Shown: piece after piece, positions 20,938-29,032 of the stretch
Numbering within the stretch: the stretch's first letter is position 1
How the letters are laid out: each line of letters begins with the position of its first letter
DNA from: an uncultured Cellvibrio sp.
GTDB lineage: Bacteria; Pseudomonadota; Gammaproteobacteria; Pseudomonadales; Cellvibrionaceae
Assembly (NCBI GenBank): GCA_946481095.1
Contig: CAMLML010000014.1
Location: forward strand, 1 to 64,000
DNA: 64,000 nt
Direction: 5' to 3'
Program-made: the position numbers and the translations under genes
Notes under the pieces: model-generated
What the model was told of the DNA's origin: nothing
Seen by the model: the letters and a program-made list of their open reading frames with translations, nothing else
Databases searched by the model: none

Positions 20938-20990
20938 ATTGTTTCGATGACGGGTACGAAAATAATTAAACGAATATTCAGACAATCATT

Positions 20991-21779
20991 TTAACGAAAC
21001 GCAATCAATGCCGCTGTCACGGCAACATTTAATGATTCAACACCGTTGTTCATTGGAATGCAGATGGTGTGTGTGCAGAGATTCATAATTTCTTTGGAAA
21101 CCCCTTCTGTTTCGTTGCCTAAAATATAAATGCAACTGCCATCGGGATTAAATTCTTTTAAGGGTGTTTTGGCGTGTGAAGAAAGTGCGCAAATGGCTGT
21201 GCCTGATTTTTTAAAATCATCCAATGCTTTTTTTAAATCCTGACAGCGTAATAATGGTGCTTTAAAAATAGTGCCTGCACTGGCCTTAATGACGAGAGGA
21301 TCAATTTGAGCGCCGCCTTCACTGGGTAACAAAATGCCATCTATATTGCCCGCACAGGCAGAACGAATAATCATGCCCAAATTTTGAGGATTATGAATTT
21401 TATCCAAAGCCAATAATACAAATGGTTTTTCCGCTGTTCGATTGCTGATGAAGTCTTCGTGTGTTTGATAGCCCGTTAATCGCAGATCGGCAGCGACGCC
21501 TTGATCCTGACTGGCATTTTTGGAAATACGTGAAAGTGCCTGGCGTGAGTGATAAACAATTTCTGCTTTTTTTTCAGTTGCTAATTGAATAATGTCATCA
21601 ATAATGTCCGCTTTTTTATTGCTGTCTGCCAAATGTAGACGATAAATTTGTACATGCTTGTCTTGCAAGGCTTCAAGAACAGTTTTTCGGCCATAGACAG
21701 TTAACAGAGAATTAAAAAATTGTTTTTTTTCGCGATATGCAGCTGAATCTTCGCGAGGATTATCCCGGGTGGTTTTCAT
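20991..21779 (-). CDS. TrmH-family (SpoU) RNA 2'-O-methyltransferase
   Basis: 262 residues. N-terminal substrate-binding domain (about 20-95) and a C-terminal SPOUT knot domain with motif 1 NLGMIIRSACAGNIDGILLP, motif 2 ILGNETEGVSKEIM and motif 3 IPMNNGVESLNVAVTAALIAF. Methylates ribose in rRNA or tRNA; RlmB-like by length and domain order, but the target (G2251 of 23S rRNA for RlmB) cannot be proven by eye. It starts three bases after pdxJ ends, so it is the last gene of a minus-strand run. Confidence 0.85.
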   Translation of the reverse strand: MKTTRDNPREDSAAYREKKQFFNSLLTVYGRKTVLEALQDKHVQIYRLHLADSNKKADIIDDIIQLATEKKAEIVYHSRQALSRISKNASQDQGVAADLRLTGYQTHEDFISNRTAEKPFVLLALDKIHNPQNLGMIIRSACAGNIDGILLPSEGGAQIDPLVIKASAGTIFKAPLLRCQDLKKALDDFKKSGTAICALSSHAKTPLKEFNPDGSCIYILGNETEGVSKEIMNLCTHTICIPMNNGVESLNVAVTAALIAFR

Positions 21780-21782
21780 GGA

Positions 21783-22553
21783 TTAAGCTCGACAAAGATC
21801 AATATACTGCGCAATAGTTTTTTCCAGTCCCATGCTAATCGCCTCGACTGTTAATGCATGGCCAATAGACACTTCCAGTAAATCGGGAACACGACGGAAG
21901 TTGGCAAGGTTTTGCAAATTCAAATCATGTCCCGCATTCAATCCTATGCCAATAGTTTGTGCATGAATGGCTGCATCCAGATAATTCAAAAAAACAGATT
22001 CACCCAAGTCAGCATTTTTATAGGCAGCCGCGTAAGGGCCGGTGTAAAGCTCAATTCGATCAGCGCCGATTTCTTGTGCCAAACTGATTTGATCTTTATC
22101 CGGGTCCATAAATAAACTGACACGAATACCCAAGTCGTGTAATTCGTTGATAATGGGTTTCAACTTTTCGCCGGAAGAACGTAAATCAAAACCATGATCA
22201 GATGTGAGTTGTTGGTTACTATCTGGAACCAATGTGCATTGGTCGGGCAAACTTGAACGCACCAGAGACAAAAATCCCGGAAAATGATTAATTGATTCTG
22301 CGAAAGGATTTCCCTCTATATTAAACTCCCTGTCGGGATAATCTTTTAATAATTCGGCAATTTCTATTACATCATGAGGACGGATGTGGCGTTGGTCTGG
22401 ACGCGGATGAACAGTTAATCCATCCGCACCAAAATCCAGACACATTTTTCCGTGTTCAGTAACATCCGGAAAATTGCCTTCACGTGAATTGCGGATCAAT
22501 GCAATTTTATTCAGATTTACGCTTAATGCTGTACTTTGTTTCATGCTAATCAT
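21783..22553 (-). CDS. pdxJ: Pyridoxine 5'-phosphate synthase
   Basis: 256 residues. Joins 3-amino-2-oxopropyl phosphate and deoxyxylulose phosphate to give pyridoxine phosphate, the last ring-forming step of vitamin B6 synthesis. The TIM-barrel motifs VNLNKIALIRNSREGNFPDV, GADGLTVHPRPDQRHIRPHDV, FNIEGNPF and GIGLNAGHDLNLQNL are PdxJ hallmarks. Its first ATG overlaps the stop of the cyclophilin gene (ATGA type), while a second ATG at 22544 is possible. In many gammaproteobacteria pdxJ follows recO; here the neighbours differ. Confidence 0.95.
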   Translation of the reverse strand: MISMKQSTALSVNLNKIALIRNSREGNFPDVTEHGKMCLDFGADGLTVHPRPDQRHIRPHDVIEIAELLKDYPDREFNIEGNPFAESINHFPGFLSLVRSSLPDQCTLVPDSNQQLTSDHGFDLRSSGEKLKPIINELHDLGIRVSLFMDPDKDQISLAQEIGADRIELYTGPYAAAYKNADLGESVFLNYLDAAIHAQTIGIGLNAGHDLNLQNLANFRRVPDLLEVSIGHALTVEAISMGLEKTIAQYIDLCRA

Positions 22554-23194
22554 GGTTTGGAAATCAATGCATCTTTTATACGGGAATTTTCCAATCGGCT
22601 GGGTGTTGATGAGTTGCCGGTGATACTGCCAGCAGTAACGCGTTTTGCACTGAGTATTCTGACAGCATAGTTAGGTGCTTCAGGAAAACTTTTGTACATG
22701 CCCGTTGGTTCCTGTGCAATTTTTTCAACTACTTCCATGCCTTCAATAACCCGACCAAATACCGTGTAACCATTTGCACCAACTTTGGCATTAAGTGATG
22801 GATTATCTTTCAGGTTGATATAAAACTGCGAAGACGCACTGTCCGGGTGAGGCATTCTTGCCATAGCAATAGTTTTATAATCATTTTTCAAACCATTGTC
22901 TGACTCATTTTTTATTTCAGGATTGGTTTTCTTTTCCGCGAAATCAAATGTATAACCACCACCTTGTGCGACAAACCCCGGAATTACTCTATGAAAAATT
23001 GTGCCGTTATAAAAGCCGGAATCTACGTAATCCAGAAAGTTTTTAACAGTGACAGGTGCAAGCGAGTTGTAGAGTTCAATACGAACATTACCTAAATCCG
23101 TTTGCAATAATACCTGGGTATTCTCAGCTTTGGCTGAAAAACAACAGAATGCCAATGTCAGTGTGAAAAAAAAGTCGGTTATTTTTCGCATCAT
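22550..23194 (-). CDS. Periplasmic peptidyl-prolyl isomerase, cyclophilin type
   Basis: 214 residues with a Sec signal (about 1-23, ending FSAKA-EN). The cyclophilin fold shows VKNFLDYVDSGFYNGTIFHRVIPGFVAQGGG and ASSQFYINLKDNPSLN, with the catalytic Arg in FHRV. It should assist folding in the periplasm. A Ser/Thr-rich C-terminal tail of about 30 residues extends beyond the domain. AGGAG lies five bases before the first of two adjacent ATGs. Eight bases separate it from the upstream SH3 gene. Confidence 0.92.
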   Translation of the reverse strand: MMRKITDFFFTLTLAFCCFSAKAENTQVLLQTDLGNVRIELYNSLAPVTVKNFLDYVDSGFYNGTIFHRVIPGFVAQGGGYTFDFAEKKTNPEIKNESDNGLKNDYKTIAMARMPHPDSASSQFYINLKDNPSLNAKVGANGYTVFGRVIEGMEVVEKIAQEPTGMYKSFPEAPNYAVRILSAKRVTAGSITGNSSTPSRLENSRIKDALISKP

Positions 23195-23201
23195 TTTTCT
23201 C

Positions 23202-23879
23202 CTAGCGCCATTCGGATTGACGTTTGCGACGCCCTATTGCCTGCAATATAAAAGACAACACAACCCCTGCCAGTAATAATCCACCACCGTACACCCAATG
23301 ATGGAAACGATCAGTGTCTTTCAGTCGTTCATTTTCTGCTTTGAGCATGTCCCGCTCAGTTTGAATCAGTTGAAATTCCGCATGTAATTTTTGATTATCT
23401 TCTTCCAAATTTAACGAAGTGGTTGCGGCTTGTCGCATATCTTCAGTATCTGCCAGAAGTTGTTGGTGTTCTGTTTGCAATTTTTCCAGTTGTTGGGACA
23501 GTAATTGTTTTTCTGCCAGAAGTTTTGCAGAGTCTTGTACTTCTTTTGGAAGTTTGGCTAATTTCATTGCTGCTGTTGGCTCGGAAGTTAAACTATAACT
23601 TCGAACCCAGCCCTCTTTGCCTTCGGGGGAAATCACCAGACTCCAGTTATTATTATCTGTTCCGATTTCTTCGCGTATGAATGATAATTTGGTGCCACTG
23701 ACAATGCTGCGTTGAATCACTTCGGATTCCGGATTTTTATCACTGCGCAATGCTACATAAACAACATCATTAACATAACGATCAGCTGCAAATAATGGTT
23801 GTGACAAACAAGTCATTAATCCTGCACAAAAACAGAGTATTTTTTTCATGGTCAGTGCTTTCATGGTCAGTGTTTTCAT
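23202..23879 (-). CDS. SH3-domain membrane-anchored protein (TIGR04211 type)
   Basis: 225 residues from ATG 23879. Order: signal peptide (KILCFCAGLMTCLSQPLFAA), bacterial SH3 domain (VNDVVYVALRSDKNPESEV to GWVRSYSL), long coiled coil (about 105-190, LLSQQLEKLQTEHQQLLADT), one C-terminal transmembrane helix (VYGGGLLLAGVVLSFILQAI) and a basic tail. This architecture is the TIGR04211 'SH3 and anchor' family, envelope located, function unknown. The frame is open 59 residues further up, over the YciI gene, which I reject. Three in-frame ATGs occur in a 15-base tandem repeat at the start. Confidence 0.86.
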   Translation of the reverse strand: MKTLTMKALTMKKILCFCAGLMTCLSQPLFAADRYVNDVVYVALRSDKNPESEVIQRSIVSGTKLSFIREEIGTDNNNWSLVISPEGKEGWVRSYSLTSEPTAAMKLAKLPKEVQDSAKLLAEKQLLSQQLEKLQTEHQQLLADTEDMRQAATTSLNLEEDNQKLHAEFQLIQTERDMLKAENERLKDTDRFHHWVYGGGLLLAGVVLSFILQAIGRRKRQSEWR

Positions 23880-23889
23880 GATGGTCGCC

Positions 23890-24192
23890 TTATTGTGGAA
23901 AAACTTTTTTAAAAGGTTTGACAGTAACTTTGGCGTATACACCAGCAGTGATGTAGGGATCTTCATCCGCCCATTGTTGCGCTTCTTGCAGTGAAGAAAA
24001 TTCAGCAACAATAATGCTTCCTGTAAAACCAGCGGTACCAGGATCAACATTGTCAATGGCAGGATTCGGCCCCGCTAATATTAACCGCCCTGCATCTTGT
24101 AATGCCTGCAGCCTCGACAAATGTGCAGGGCGTGCAGTTAAACGCAATAATAAACTGTCGGGAACATCTTCGCCGATAATGGTGTAAAGCAT
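23890..24192 (-). CDS. yciI: YciI-family protein
   Basis: 100 residues, the usual length. A dimeric alpha/beta ferredoxin-like fold with the conserved Asp/His type positions: [52 protein letters not shown] and the C-terminal VKPFKKVF. The E. coli homologue has no settled enzymatic role. AAGGA precedes the ATG. It lies between a VC0807-like membrane protein gene and the SH3 protein gene, each within about 15 bases, in one minus-strand set. Confidence 0.92.
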   Translation of the reverse strand: MLYTIIGEDVPDSLLLRLTARPAHLSRLQALQDAGRLILAGPNPAIDNVDPGTAGFTGSIIVAEFSSLQEAQQWADEDPYITAGVYAKVTVKPFKKVFPQ

Positions 24193-24207
24193 AGGATTCC
24201 TTAATCG

Positions 24208-24954
24208 TCAGGATTTTTGTTCCGGTGCATTGACCAGATCTTCAAGTGTTAAGTGCGTCAGCTTTTTAATTTTATAAAACACATAAAAAATTGCGGTGGC
24301 CAGAACTATGGTAGACGGCAAGGCAATCACAGGAAAGCTTAACGCATTCATTTTGCCAATTTCAGCATTGGCTGCAGCAGTTCCCATGGGGCTAACCAGA
24401 ATCCATTTGGCTAATAAATAATTGAGCAGCGATGATAAAAAAAACGAACCGGCAATCATCAGTGTCGCTTTGCGCAGGCTTTGCTCGAATTCGACTTCTT
24501 TATTATGCTCTTTAATTGCCGCCAACATTTTTTGCACATTAAAGATGTCTTCATTGTAAATAAAAAACCTCACCAAGGGTTTTTGTGTCATGGCTGATAG
24601 TAAAGTCACAAGGCCAATCACGCCAGGAACAGCAGCTTCCTTAATAATCAAATATTCGGTATCCAGTTTCAAAAGGCTGATGCCACCAGTTAACAAAACA
24701 CTAATAAACCCTATAACAGAAAAAATATTGAAGCGTTTGTTTTTGATGAAATCACGAATGCCGTAAACTAGCGGGAATGATAAAGCCAGAATTAATGCAT
24801 ATGTGGGGCCCAACCTGTCATCTGTACTCAGCTTGGTTAGTATCAAGGTAGGTAGCAAAATATTCATAGCCAAATTCAATAGCAAACTTTCACGTTTGGG
24901 TTTTGGCTTGGAATAGTTTAGTGTGTCGTTAGGTTTGATTGTGTCGTTGGTCAT
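24208..24954 (-). CDS. VC0807-family integral membrane protein
   Basis: 248 residues with about five to six predicted membrane helices (for example ESLLLNLAMNILLPTLILTK, ALILALSFPLVYGIRDFI, FNIFSVIGFISVLLTGGISL, KATLMIAGSFFLSSLLNYLL, IALPSTIVLATAIFYVFYK). The family has no known activity. The position next to yciI and divergent from rnm is where relatives have the septation protein IspZ/YciB; this protein has different sequence, so it may be a replacement. Start at ATG 24954, with the divergent gene beginning about 50 bases away. Confidence 0.72.
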   Translation of the reverse strand: MTNDTIKPNDTLNYSKPKPKRESLLLNLAMNILLPTLILTKLSTDDRLGPTYALILALSFPLVYGIRDFIKNKRFNIFSVIGFISVLLTGGISLLKLDTEYLIIKEAAVPGVIGLVTLLSAMTQKPLVRFFIYNEDIFNVQKMLAAIKEHNKEVEFEQSLRKATLMIAGSFFLSSLLNYLLAKWILVSPMGTAAANAEIGKMNALSFPVIALPSTIVLATAIFYVFYKIKKLTHLTLEDLVNAPEQKS

Positions 24955-25006
24955 TATCCAAATCTTTTATTGCATGGTGTTTATTAAATTTAATTCTGGT
25001 GAATTC

Positions 25007-25840
25007 GTGATTTTTGATTTGCATTGTCATACCGATTGTTCAGACGGTCATTTGAGTCCCGGTGATTTGGTTTTACGTGCCAAAACAAAAGGTGTAGACG
25101 TACTGGCAATCACGGATCACGATACCATAGCTGGTTTGCAAATGGCAGAAGTGGCAGCGCGTGAACTGGGGTTGCATCTCATTCCGGGAATTGAGTTCTC
25201 CAGCCAATGGTTGCATAACAGTGTTCATATTGTGGGCTTGAATGTGTCGGTGGAAAGCCCTGAGTTACAACAGGCAATTTCTATTCAAAATGAATCGCGT
25301 GAACAACGTTCAATCCAGATTGCAGAAAAATTAAACAAGTTGGGAATAGGCGGTTCATTGGAAGCCGCCCGTGAAATTGCCGGATCAGCAACAGTGGCCA
25401 GGCCGCATTTCGCTCAATATTTAATCGCCAAAGGTTATGCAAAAGATATGAATGCCGCCTTTAAAAAGTATTTGGGGCAGGGTAAGCCGGCAGATGTGAA
25501 GTACCAATGGCCGGAAATAGCTACGGTCATCGGCTGGATAAAAGCGGCTGGTGGCATTGCAGTGTTGGCGCATCCAGCTAAATATGAATTGACCAGAACC
25601 AGGTTATGTAAACTGGTTTCTGAATTTGCTGAAGCGGGTGGTGATGCACTTGAAATTATCAGTGGTCAGCAACCCGATAGTCTTACCAAAGATCTTTTGC
25701 GTATTGCCAATCAATACAATTTGTATGCATCCTGTGGTTCGGATTTTCATCAACCAAATCAGCCGTGGCAGGAGCTGGGTCAATTTGGAACATTACCGGA
25801 ACAAGCCAAACCTGTGTGGCAGTTAATGGGATTTAATTAA
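25007..25840 (+). CDS. rnm: PHP-domain 5'-3' exoribonuclease (RNase AM, TrpH/YciV)
   Basis: 277 residues from GTG 25007. The PHP metal-binding motifs DLHCHTDCSDGHLSP, AITDHDTIAG, IPGIEFSS, VLAHPAKY and CGSDFHQP are intact, in the order of E. coli RNase AM, which trims 5' ends of 5S, 16S and 23S rRNA and cleaves 3',5'-bisphosphonucleotides. The frame is open to 24923 but would overlap the divergent gene. GGTGA at 24998-25002 and family starts directly before DLHCH favour the GTG; ATG 24974 is the alternative. It is followed by yciO, as in E. coli. Confidence 0.87.
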   Translation: MIFDLHCHTDCSDGHLSPGDLVLRAKTKGVDVLAITDHDTIAGLQMAEVAARELGLHLIPGIEFSSQWLHNSVHIVGLNVSVESPELQQAISIQNESREQRSIQIAEKLNKLGIGGSLEAAREIAGSATVARPHFAQYLIAKGYAKDMNAAFKKYLGQGKPADVKYQWPEIATVIGWIKAAGGIAVLAHPAKYELTRTRLCKLVSEFAEAGGDALEIISGQQPDSLTKDLLRIANQYNLYASCGSDFHQPNQPWQELGQFGTLPEQAKPVWQLMGFN

Positions 25841-25868
25841 TCGCTCAGTCGTAACAAGGCGCAATAAA

Positions 25869-26492
25869 ATGGCACAATTTTTTCGAATACATCCTGAAAA
25901 TCCCCAGTCACGATTAATCAGTCAGGCGGTTGATATTATTCGTCAGGGTGGATTGATTATTTATCCTACCGATTCCGCTTATGCCCTGGGATGTCATATA
26001 GGTGATAAGGATGCGCTGGAGCGTATCCGGGCAATTCGCCAATTGGACAAGCATCATAATTTCACGTTGATGTGCCGTGATTTATCCGAATTGGCAACTT
26101 ATGCCCGAGTCAGCAATCAAAGTTTCCGATTGCTGAAAAAGAGTACGCCGGGTGCATTCACTTTTATCCTTGAAGCCACCTCTGAGGTTCCCCGCCGTTT
26201 ATTGCATCCCAAGCGTAAAACTATAGGTTTGCGCGTACCGGATAATCCAATCACACAAGCTCTGCTAACCGAGTTGGCCGAGCCACTGATGACATCGAGT
26301 TTGCTACTACCTGGTGATGAGTTCCCCTTGAGTGATCCCTATGAGATTCGCGAGCAACTGGAACATCAGGTCGATCTGGTGATCGACGGTGGTTTCTGTG
26401 GTCTGGAACCAACAACTGTGATTGATCTGACGGAAGAAACTCCGCAATTGATTCGTCAGGGGAAAGGGGATTTTGAGGGGTTTATGGGGTGA
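25869..26492 (+). CDS. yciO: YciO/YrdC-family protein
   Basis: 207 residues, aligned by eye along its full length with E. coli YciO (AQFFRIHPENPQSRLI; GGLIIYPTDSAYALGC; HNFTLMCRDLSELATYA; GAFTFILEATSEVPRRL; PTTVIDLTEETP). The fold binds ATP, threonine and double-stranded RNA in the related TsaC, which makes threonylcarbamoyl-AMP for tRNA t6A. YciO itself has weak activity of that kind and lacks the C-terminal domain. 28 bases after rnm, most likely co-transcribed. Confidence 0.93.
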   Translation: MAQFFRIHPENPQSRLISQAVDIIRQGGLIIYPTDSAYALGCHIGDKDALERIRAIRQLDKHHNFTLMCRDLSELATYARVSNQSFRLLKKSTPGAFTFILEATSEVPRRLLHPKRKTIGLRVPDNPITQALLTELAEPLMTSSLLLPGDEFPLSDPYEIREQLEHQVDLVIDGGFCGLEPTTVIDLTEETPQLIRQGKGDFEGFMG

Positions 26493-26511
26493 GTCATAAG
26501 TTTTGTTATAG

Positions 26512-26808
26512 CTATTTCAAATGTAGGCTCGGAACCATAGTTTGGTGCAGTACTGCAAGAACGACCAAATCACTCTTTTGGATTCTGTAATAAATCATAT
26601 GGCTGACATAGGGGAAACTCTTTATACCTTCGCCTAAATCCTGACTTCTATCTACACCGATTAATGGTTGTTCCTGCAATCGTTTGAGAGTGTTTCGCAA
26701 TTCATTCAAGTAAGTTTTGGTTTGCAGATTGCCCCATTTAATGTGTGTGTATTGGCGTATGTCGAGAAGGTCTTGTTTGGCTTCATCCGTAAAAATCAAA
26801 CGAGTCAT
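26512..26808 (-). CDS. ParE/RelE-superfamily toxin
   Basis: 98 residues. TRLIFTDEAKQDLLDIRQYTHIKWG, then LKRLQEQPLIGVDRSQDLGEGIKSFPYVSHMIYYRI and VVLAVLHQTM follow the ParE pattern (plasmid-stabilisation family). ParE members poison DNA gyrase; RelE members cleave mRNA, and sequence favours ParE. Its ATG directly follows the antitoxin stop (TAAATG). The gene converges on yciO with a gap of about 20 bases. Confidence 0.9.
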   Translation of the reverse strand: MTRLIFTDEAKQDLLDIRQYTHIKWGNLQTKTYLNELRNTLKRLQEQPLIGVDRSQDLGEGIKSFPYVSHMIYYRIQKSDLVVLAVLHQTMVPSLHLK

Positions 26809-27069
26809 TTAATTATCACCTTCCTCAATCAGGGATTTCAAAAGCATATCGCCATCATGGATTTTACCTTCTGCCAAATCTACATTGGCTTTTTGAATTT
26901 TTTGCTGTAATTGTTTCATCTTCAAAGCTTCCAGATTCGCATAATCTTCCATCGAGAGCATCACAGCCACAGGTTTACCGTTGCGGCTGATTTCGATTGG
27001 GTTGCGCTGCACTTTTAGTAATAAATCACCAAATTGAGTCTTGGCTTGATTGGAAGTCAGTGTTTCCAT
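26809..27069 (-). CDS. Phd/YefM-family antitoxin
   Basis: 86 residues. N-terminal METLTSNQAKTQFGDLLLKVQRNPIEISRNGKPVAVMLS is the Phd/YefM DNA-binding domain, with the C-terminal helix (KMKQLQQKIQKANVDLAEGKI) expected to neutralise the toxin. AAAGG stands before the ATG. Antitoxin first, toxin second, and a palindrome at the predicted transcription start fit conditional autorepression. Phd-type antitoxin with ParE-type toxin is a known mixed pairing. Confidence 0.91.
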   Translation of the reverse strand: METLTSNQAKTQFGDLLLKVQRNPIEISRNGKPVAVMLSMEDYANLEALKMKQLQQKIQKANVDLAEGKIHDGDMLLKSLIEEGDN

Positions 27070-27094
27070 AATGAACCTTTTGGCTGAATTAATT

Positions 27095-27141
27095 AAATCG
27101 AACGATTTGGCTGATTATAAGTGATATTGGTTTGATGTCCA
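27095..27141 (-). promoter_or_regulatory. Toxin-antitoxin promoter and operator
   Basis: On the minus strand TGGACA (27136-27141), 16 bases, TATAAT (27114-27119). The palindrome AAATCG-AA-CGATTT (27095-27108) overlaps the expected start site and is flanked by a direct repeat TTTGGCTGA (27079-27087 and 27106-27114). Good candidate for antitoxin binding. Confidence 0.6.
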
Positions 27142-27151
27142 GATTTGCGGC

Positions 27152-27157
27152 TATAAT
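27152..27157 (+). promoter_or_regulatory. Probable -10 element of scpA promoter
   Basis: Perfect TATAAT in the context GGCTATAATGCCGCC, about 43 bases before the GTG chosen for scpA. No good -35 at standard spacing. It lies only 11-20 bases from the divergent toxin-antitoxin -35, so the two promoters share one small region. Confidence 0.5.
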
Positions 27158-27200
27158 GCCGCCCTTGTTTTACGCCTATGGCTTGGTCAGGAATTCGCTT

Positions 27201-28064
27201 GTGACAGAAACTCTGGATACCCCCGTTGAATCGACACCGGTGCAGCACTCTTTTGAAGCTGTTCCGCCAGCGACTGTGCCCCGGCAAAGTGAAATGCCGT
27301 TTGCTATGGTTCATGGCAAAGCCTATACCCAATTACCACAAGATTTATACATTCCGCCGGATGCATTGGAAGTTTTCCTTGAGGCATTCGAAGGTCCTTT
27401 GGATTTACTGCTTTATCTGATTCGTCGTCAGAACATCGACATTCTGGATATCAACGTTTCACAAATCACAACCCAATATATGGCTTATGTGGATCTAATG
27501 CAGTCACATCAGTTTGAATTGGCCGCGGAATATCTGGTGATGGCCGCTATGTTGGCGGAAATCAAATCGCGCATGTTATTGCCGCGTTCCGGTGACGAAA
27601 TCGAGGAAGAGGAAGATCCTCGTGCATCCCTGATTCGTCGTTTGCAAGAGTATGAACGATTCAAAAAAGCGGCAGAGGATGTGGACGCTTTGCCCCGTGT
27701 TGGACGTAATATCTTTGTAGCCTCTGCACAAGCACCTGATCGCAGTTTGATCCGGCCTGAACCTGATGTGGAATTGCAGGAATTATTGTTGGCACTTTCT
27801 GAAGTTTTGCGTCGTGCTGACATGTTTGAATCACATCACGTATCAAAAGAAAAATTATCCACTCGCGAACGTATGGCGCAAGTTCTGGATAGATTGGCCA
27901 ATCAAAGTTTTGTGCCTTTTGTGAGTTTATTTAAAGTAGAAGAAGGACGTTTGGGGGTTGTTGTCACTTTCCTGGCCGTGATGGAGTTAATTAAAGAATC
28001 TTTGGTAGAAATTGTGCAGAGCGAAGATTTTGGCCCGATTCACGTTAAAGCACGCAGTCAATAA
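27201..28064 (+). CDS. scpA: Segregation and condensation protein A
   Basis: Kleisin subunit that bridges SMC heads with ScpB in chromosome condensation, 287 residues from GTG 27201. FEGPLDLLLYLIRRQNIDILDINVSQIT and AAEYLVMAAMLAEIKSRMLLP are the ScpA N-terminal signature; the C-terminal winged helix (VSLFKVEEGRLGVVVTFLAVMELIKE) contacts SMC. The frame extends 23 residues upstream across the -10 element, so I use GTG 27201 with AGGA upstream. The start of the protein has a Pro/Glu/Val-rich tail of about 50 residues before the domain. Note that this phylum usually also uses MukBEF or SMC elsewhere. Confidence 0.93.
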   Translation: MTETLDTPVESTPVQHSFEAVPPATVPRQSEMPFAMVHGKAYTQLPQDLYIPPDALEVFLEAFEGPLDLLLYLIRRQNIDILDINVSQITTQYMAYVDLMQSHQFELAAEYLVMAAMLAEIKSRMLLPRSGDEIEEEEDPRASLIRRLQEYERFKKAAEDVDALPRVGRNIFVASAQAPDRSLIRPEPDVELQELLLALSEVLRRADMFESHHVSKEKLSTRERMAQVLDRLANQSFVPFVSLFKVEEGRLGVVVTFLAVMELIKESLVEIVQSEDFGPIHVKARSQ

Positions 28065-28097
28065 TTTTTTATTTTTACTTATTATTTGTGAAATATT

Positions 28098-28949
28098 ATG
28101 AACGACATTACTGATGATCATGAAACGGATGAGTTTGATCAATCTGACATAAATGAGGTTGCGCAAGCGGATGTTGATGACAGCGTTGAGGTTGCATTAC
28201 CTACGCAAAAACCGGTTGATCAAGCCATGTTGCGTCGTATTGTCGAAGGCGCAGTTTTGGCTGCGGGACAGCCCATGTCAGTGGCAAAAATTCTTGAATT
28301 GTTTGACACTTTTGTTGCACCTGACAAAGAAGAAATTCAAGCAGCCTTGGAAGATATTCAAGCAGAAACCAAAGGTCGCGGTTTTGAATTAAAAGAAGTC
28401 GCTTCCGGTTGGCGTTTTCAAGTCTGTGATGATCTGGCTCCCTGGGTTGGTCGTTTGTGGGATGAAAAACCTCAAAAATATTCGCGTGCATTGTTGGAAA
28501 CTTTATCGTTAATCGCGTATCGCCAACCGATTACTCGCGGTGATATCGAAGAAATTCGTGGTGTGGCTGTCAGTTCGCATATCATGAAAACTTTATTGGA
28601 GCGTGATTGGGTAAAGGTGGTGGGTCACAGAGATGTTCCGGGTCGCCCATCTTTATATGCTACCACCCGACAATTTTTGGATTATTTCAATTTAAAAAGT
28701 TTGGAAGAGTTGCCCAGCTTGAGTGAGATCCGTGATCTGGATGAAATCAATCCAATGTTAAATTTGGTTGAAGACGGAGTCGGTGAAAAAGACACTGATG
28801 CACCAATTCCTGATCAAACCGATTTGCCATCACTAACTGAATTGGAAGCGCAACCGGTGACTGAAGAGTTTGTTGATGGTGAAGAAGCATTTATGGATGC
28901 AGTGGATGATGAAATGGAAGCAGGAATAGAGAAGCAGCCAGAAAATTAA
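28098..28949 (+). CDS. scpB: Segregation and condensation protein B
   Basis: 283 residues. Two winged-helix domains (about 35-200) with LRRIVEGAVLAAGQPMSVAKIL, ALLETLSLIAYRQPITRGDIEEIRG and VVGHRDVPGRPSLYATTRQFLDYF, typical of ScpB. Acidic low-complexity extensions occupy the first 30 and last 70 residues. It dimerises on the ScpA linker. Starts 33 bases after scpA. A long palindromic repeat element follows within two bases of the stop. Confidence 0.93.
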   Translation: MNDITDDHETDEFDQSDINEVAQADVDDSVEVALPTQKPVDQAMLRRIVEGAVLAAGQPMSVAKILELFDTFVAPDKEEIQAALEDIQAETKGRGFELKEVASGWRFQVCDDLAPWVGRLWDEKPQKYSRALLETLSLIAYRQPITRGDIEEIRGVAVSSHIMKTLLERDWVKVVGHRDVPGRPSLYATTRQFLDYFNLKSLEELPSLSEIRDLDEINPMLNLVEDGVGEKDTDAPIPDQTDLPSLTELEAQPVTEEFVDGEEAFMDAVDDEMEAGIEKQPEN

Positions 28950-28950
28950 T

Positions 28951-29004
28951 TTCACCCCCTCCTAACCTCCCCCCTTGCCAAGGGGGAGGTTAGGAGGGGG
29001 TGAA
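28951..29004. repeat. Palindromic repeat element, copy 1
   Basis: A 54-base near-perfect inverted repeat. The left arm TTCACCCCCTCCTAACCTCC and its complement meet around TTGCCA, with one extra C. Single-hairpin form of the repeat family also found at 48430, 49014, 50914, 57410 and 62256. It lies between scpB and rluB and could fold in the message or serve as a terminator or processing site. Confidence 0.85.
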
Positions 29005-29032
29005 GATTTGAATTCTATTTTTATTTTTTAAG

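Noticed and set aside
23880..24056. 59-residue extension of the SH3 protein
   Set aside because: It runs over the YciI gene, while the signal peptide begins at the downstream ATGs.
27132..27200. Longer ScpA start at 27132
   Set aside because: It would span the TATAAT promoter element; GTG 27201 has AGGA upstream.
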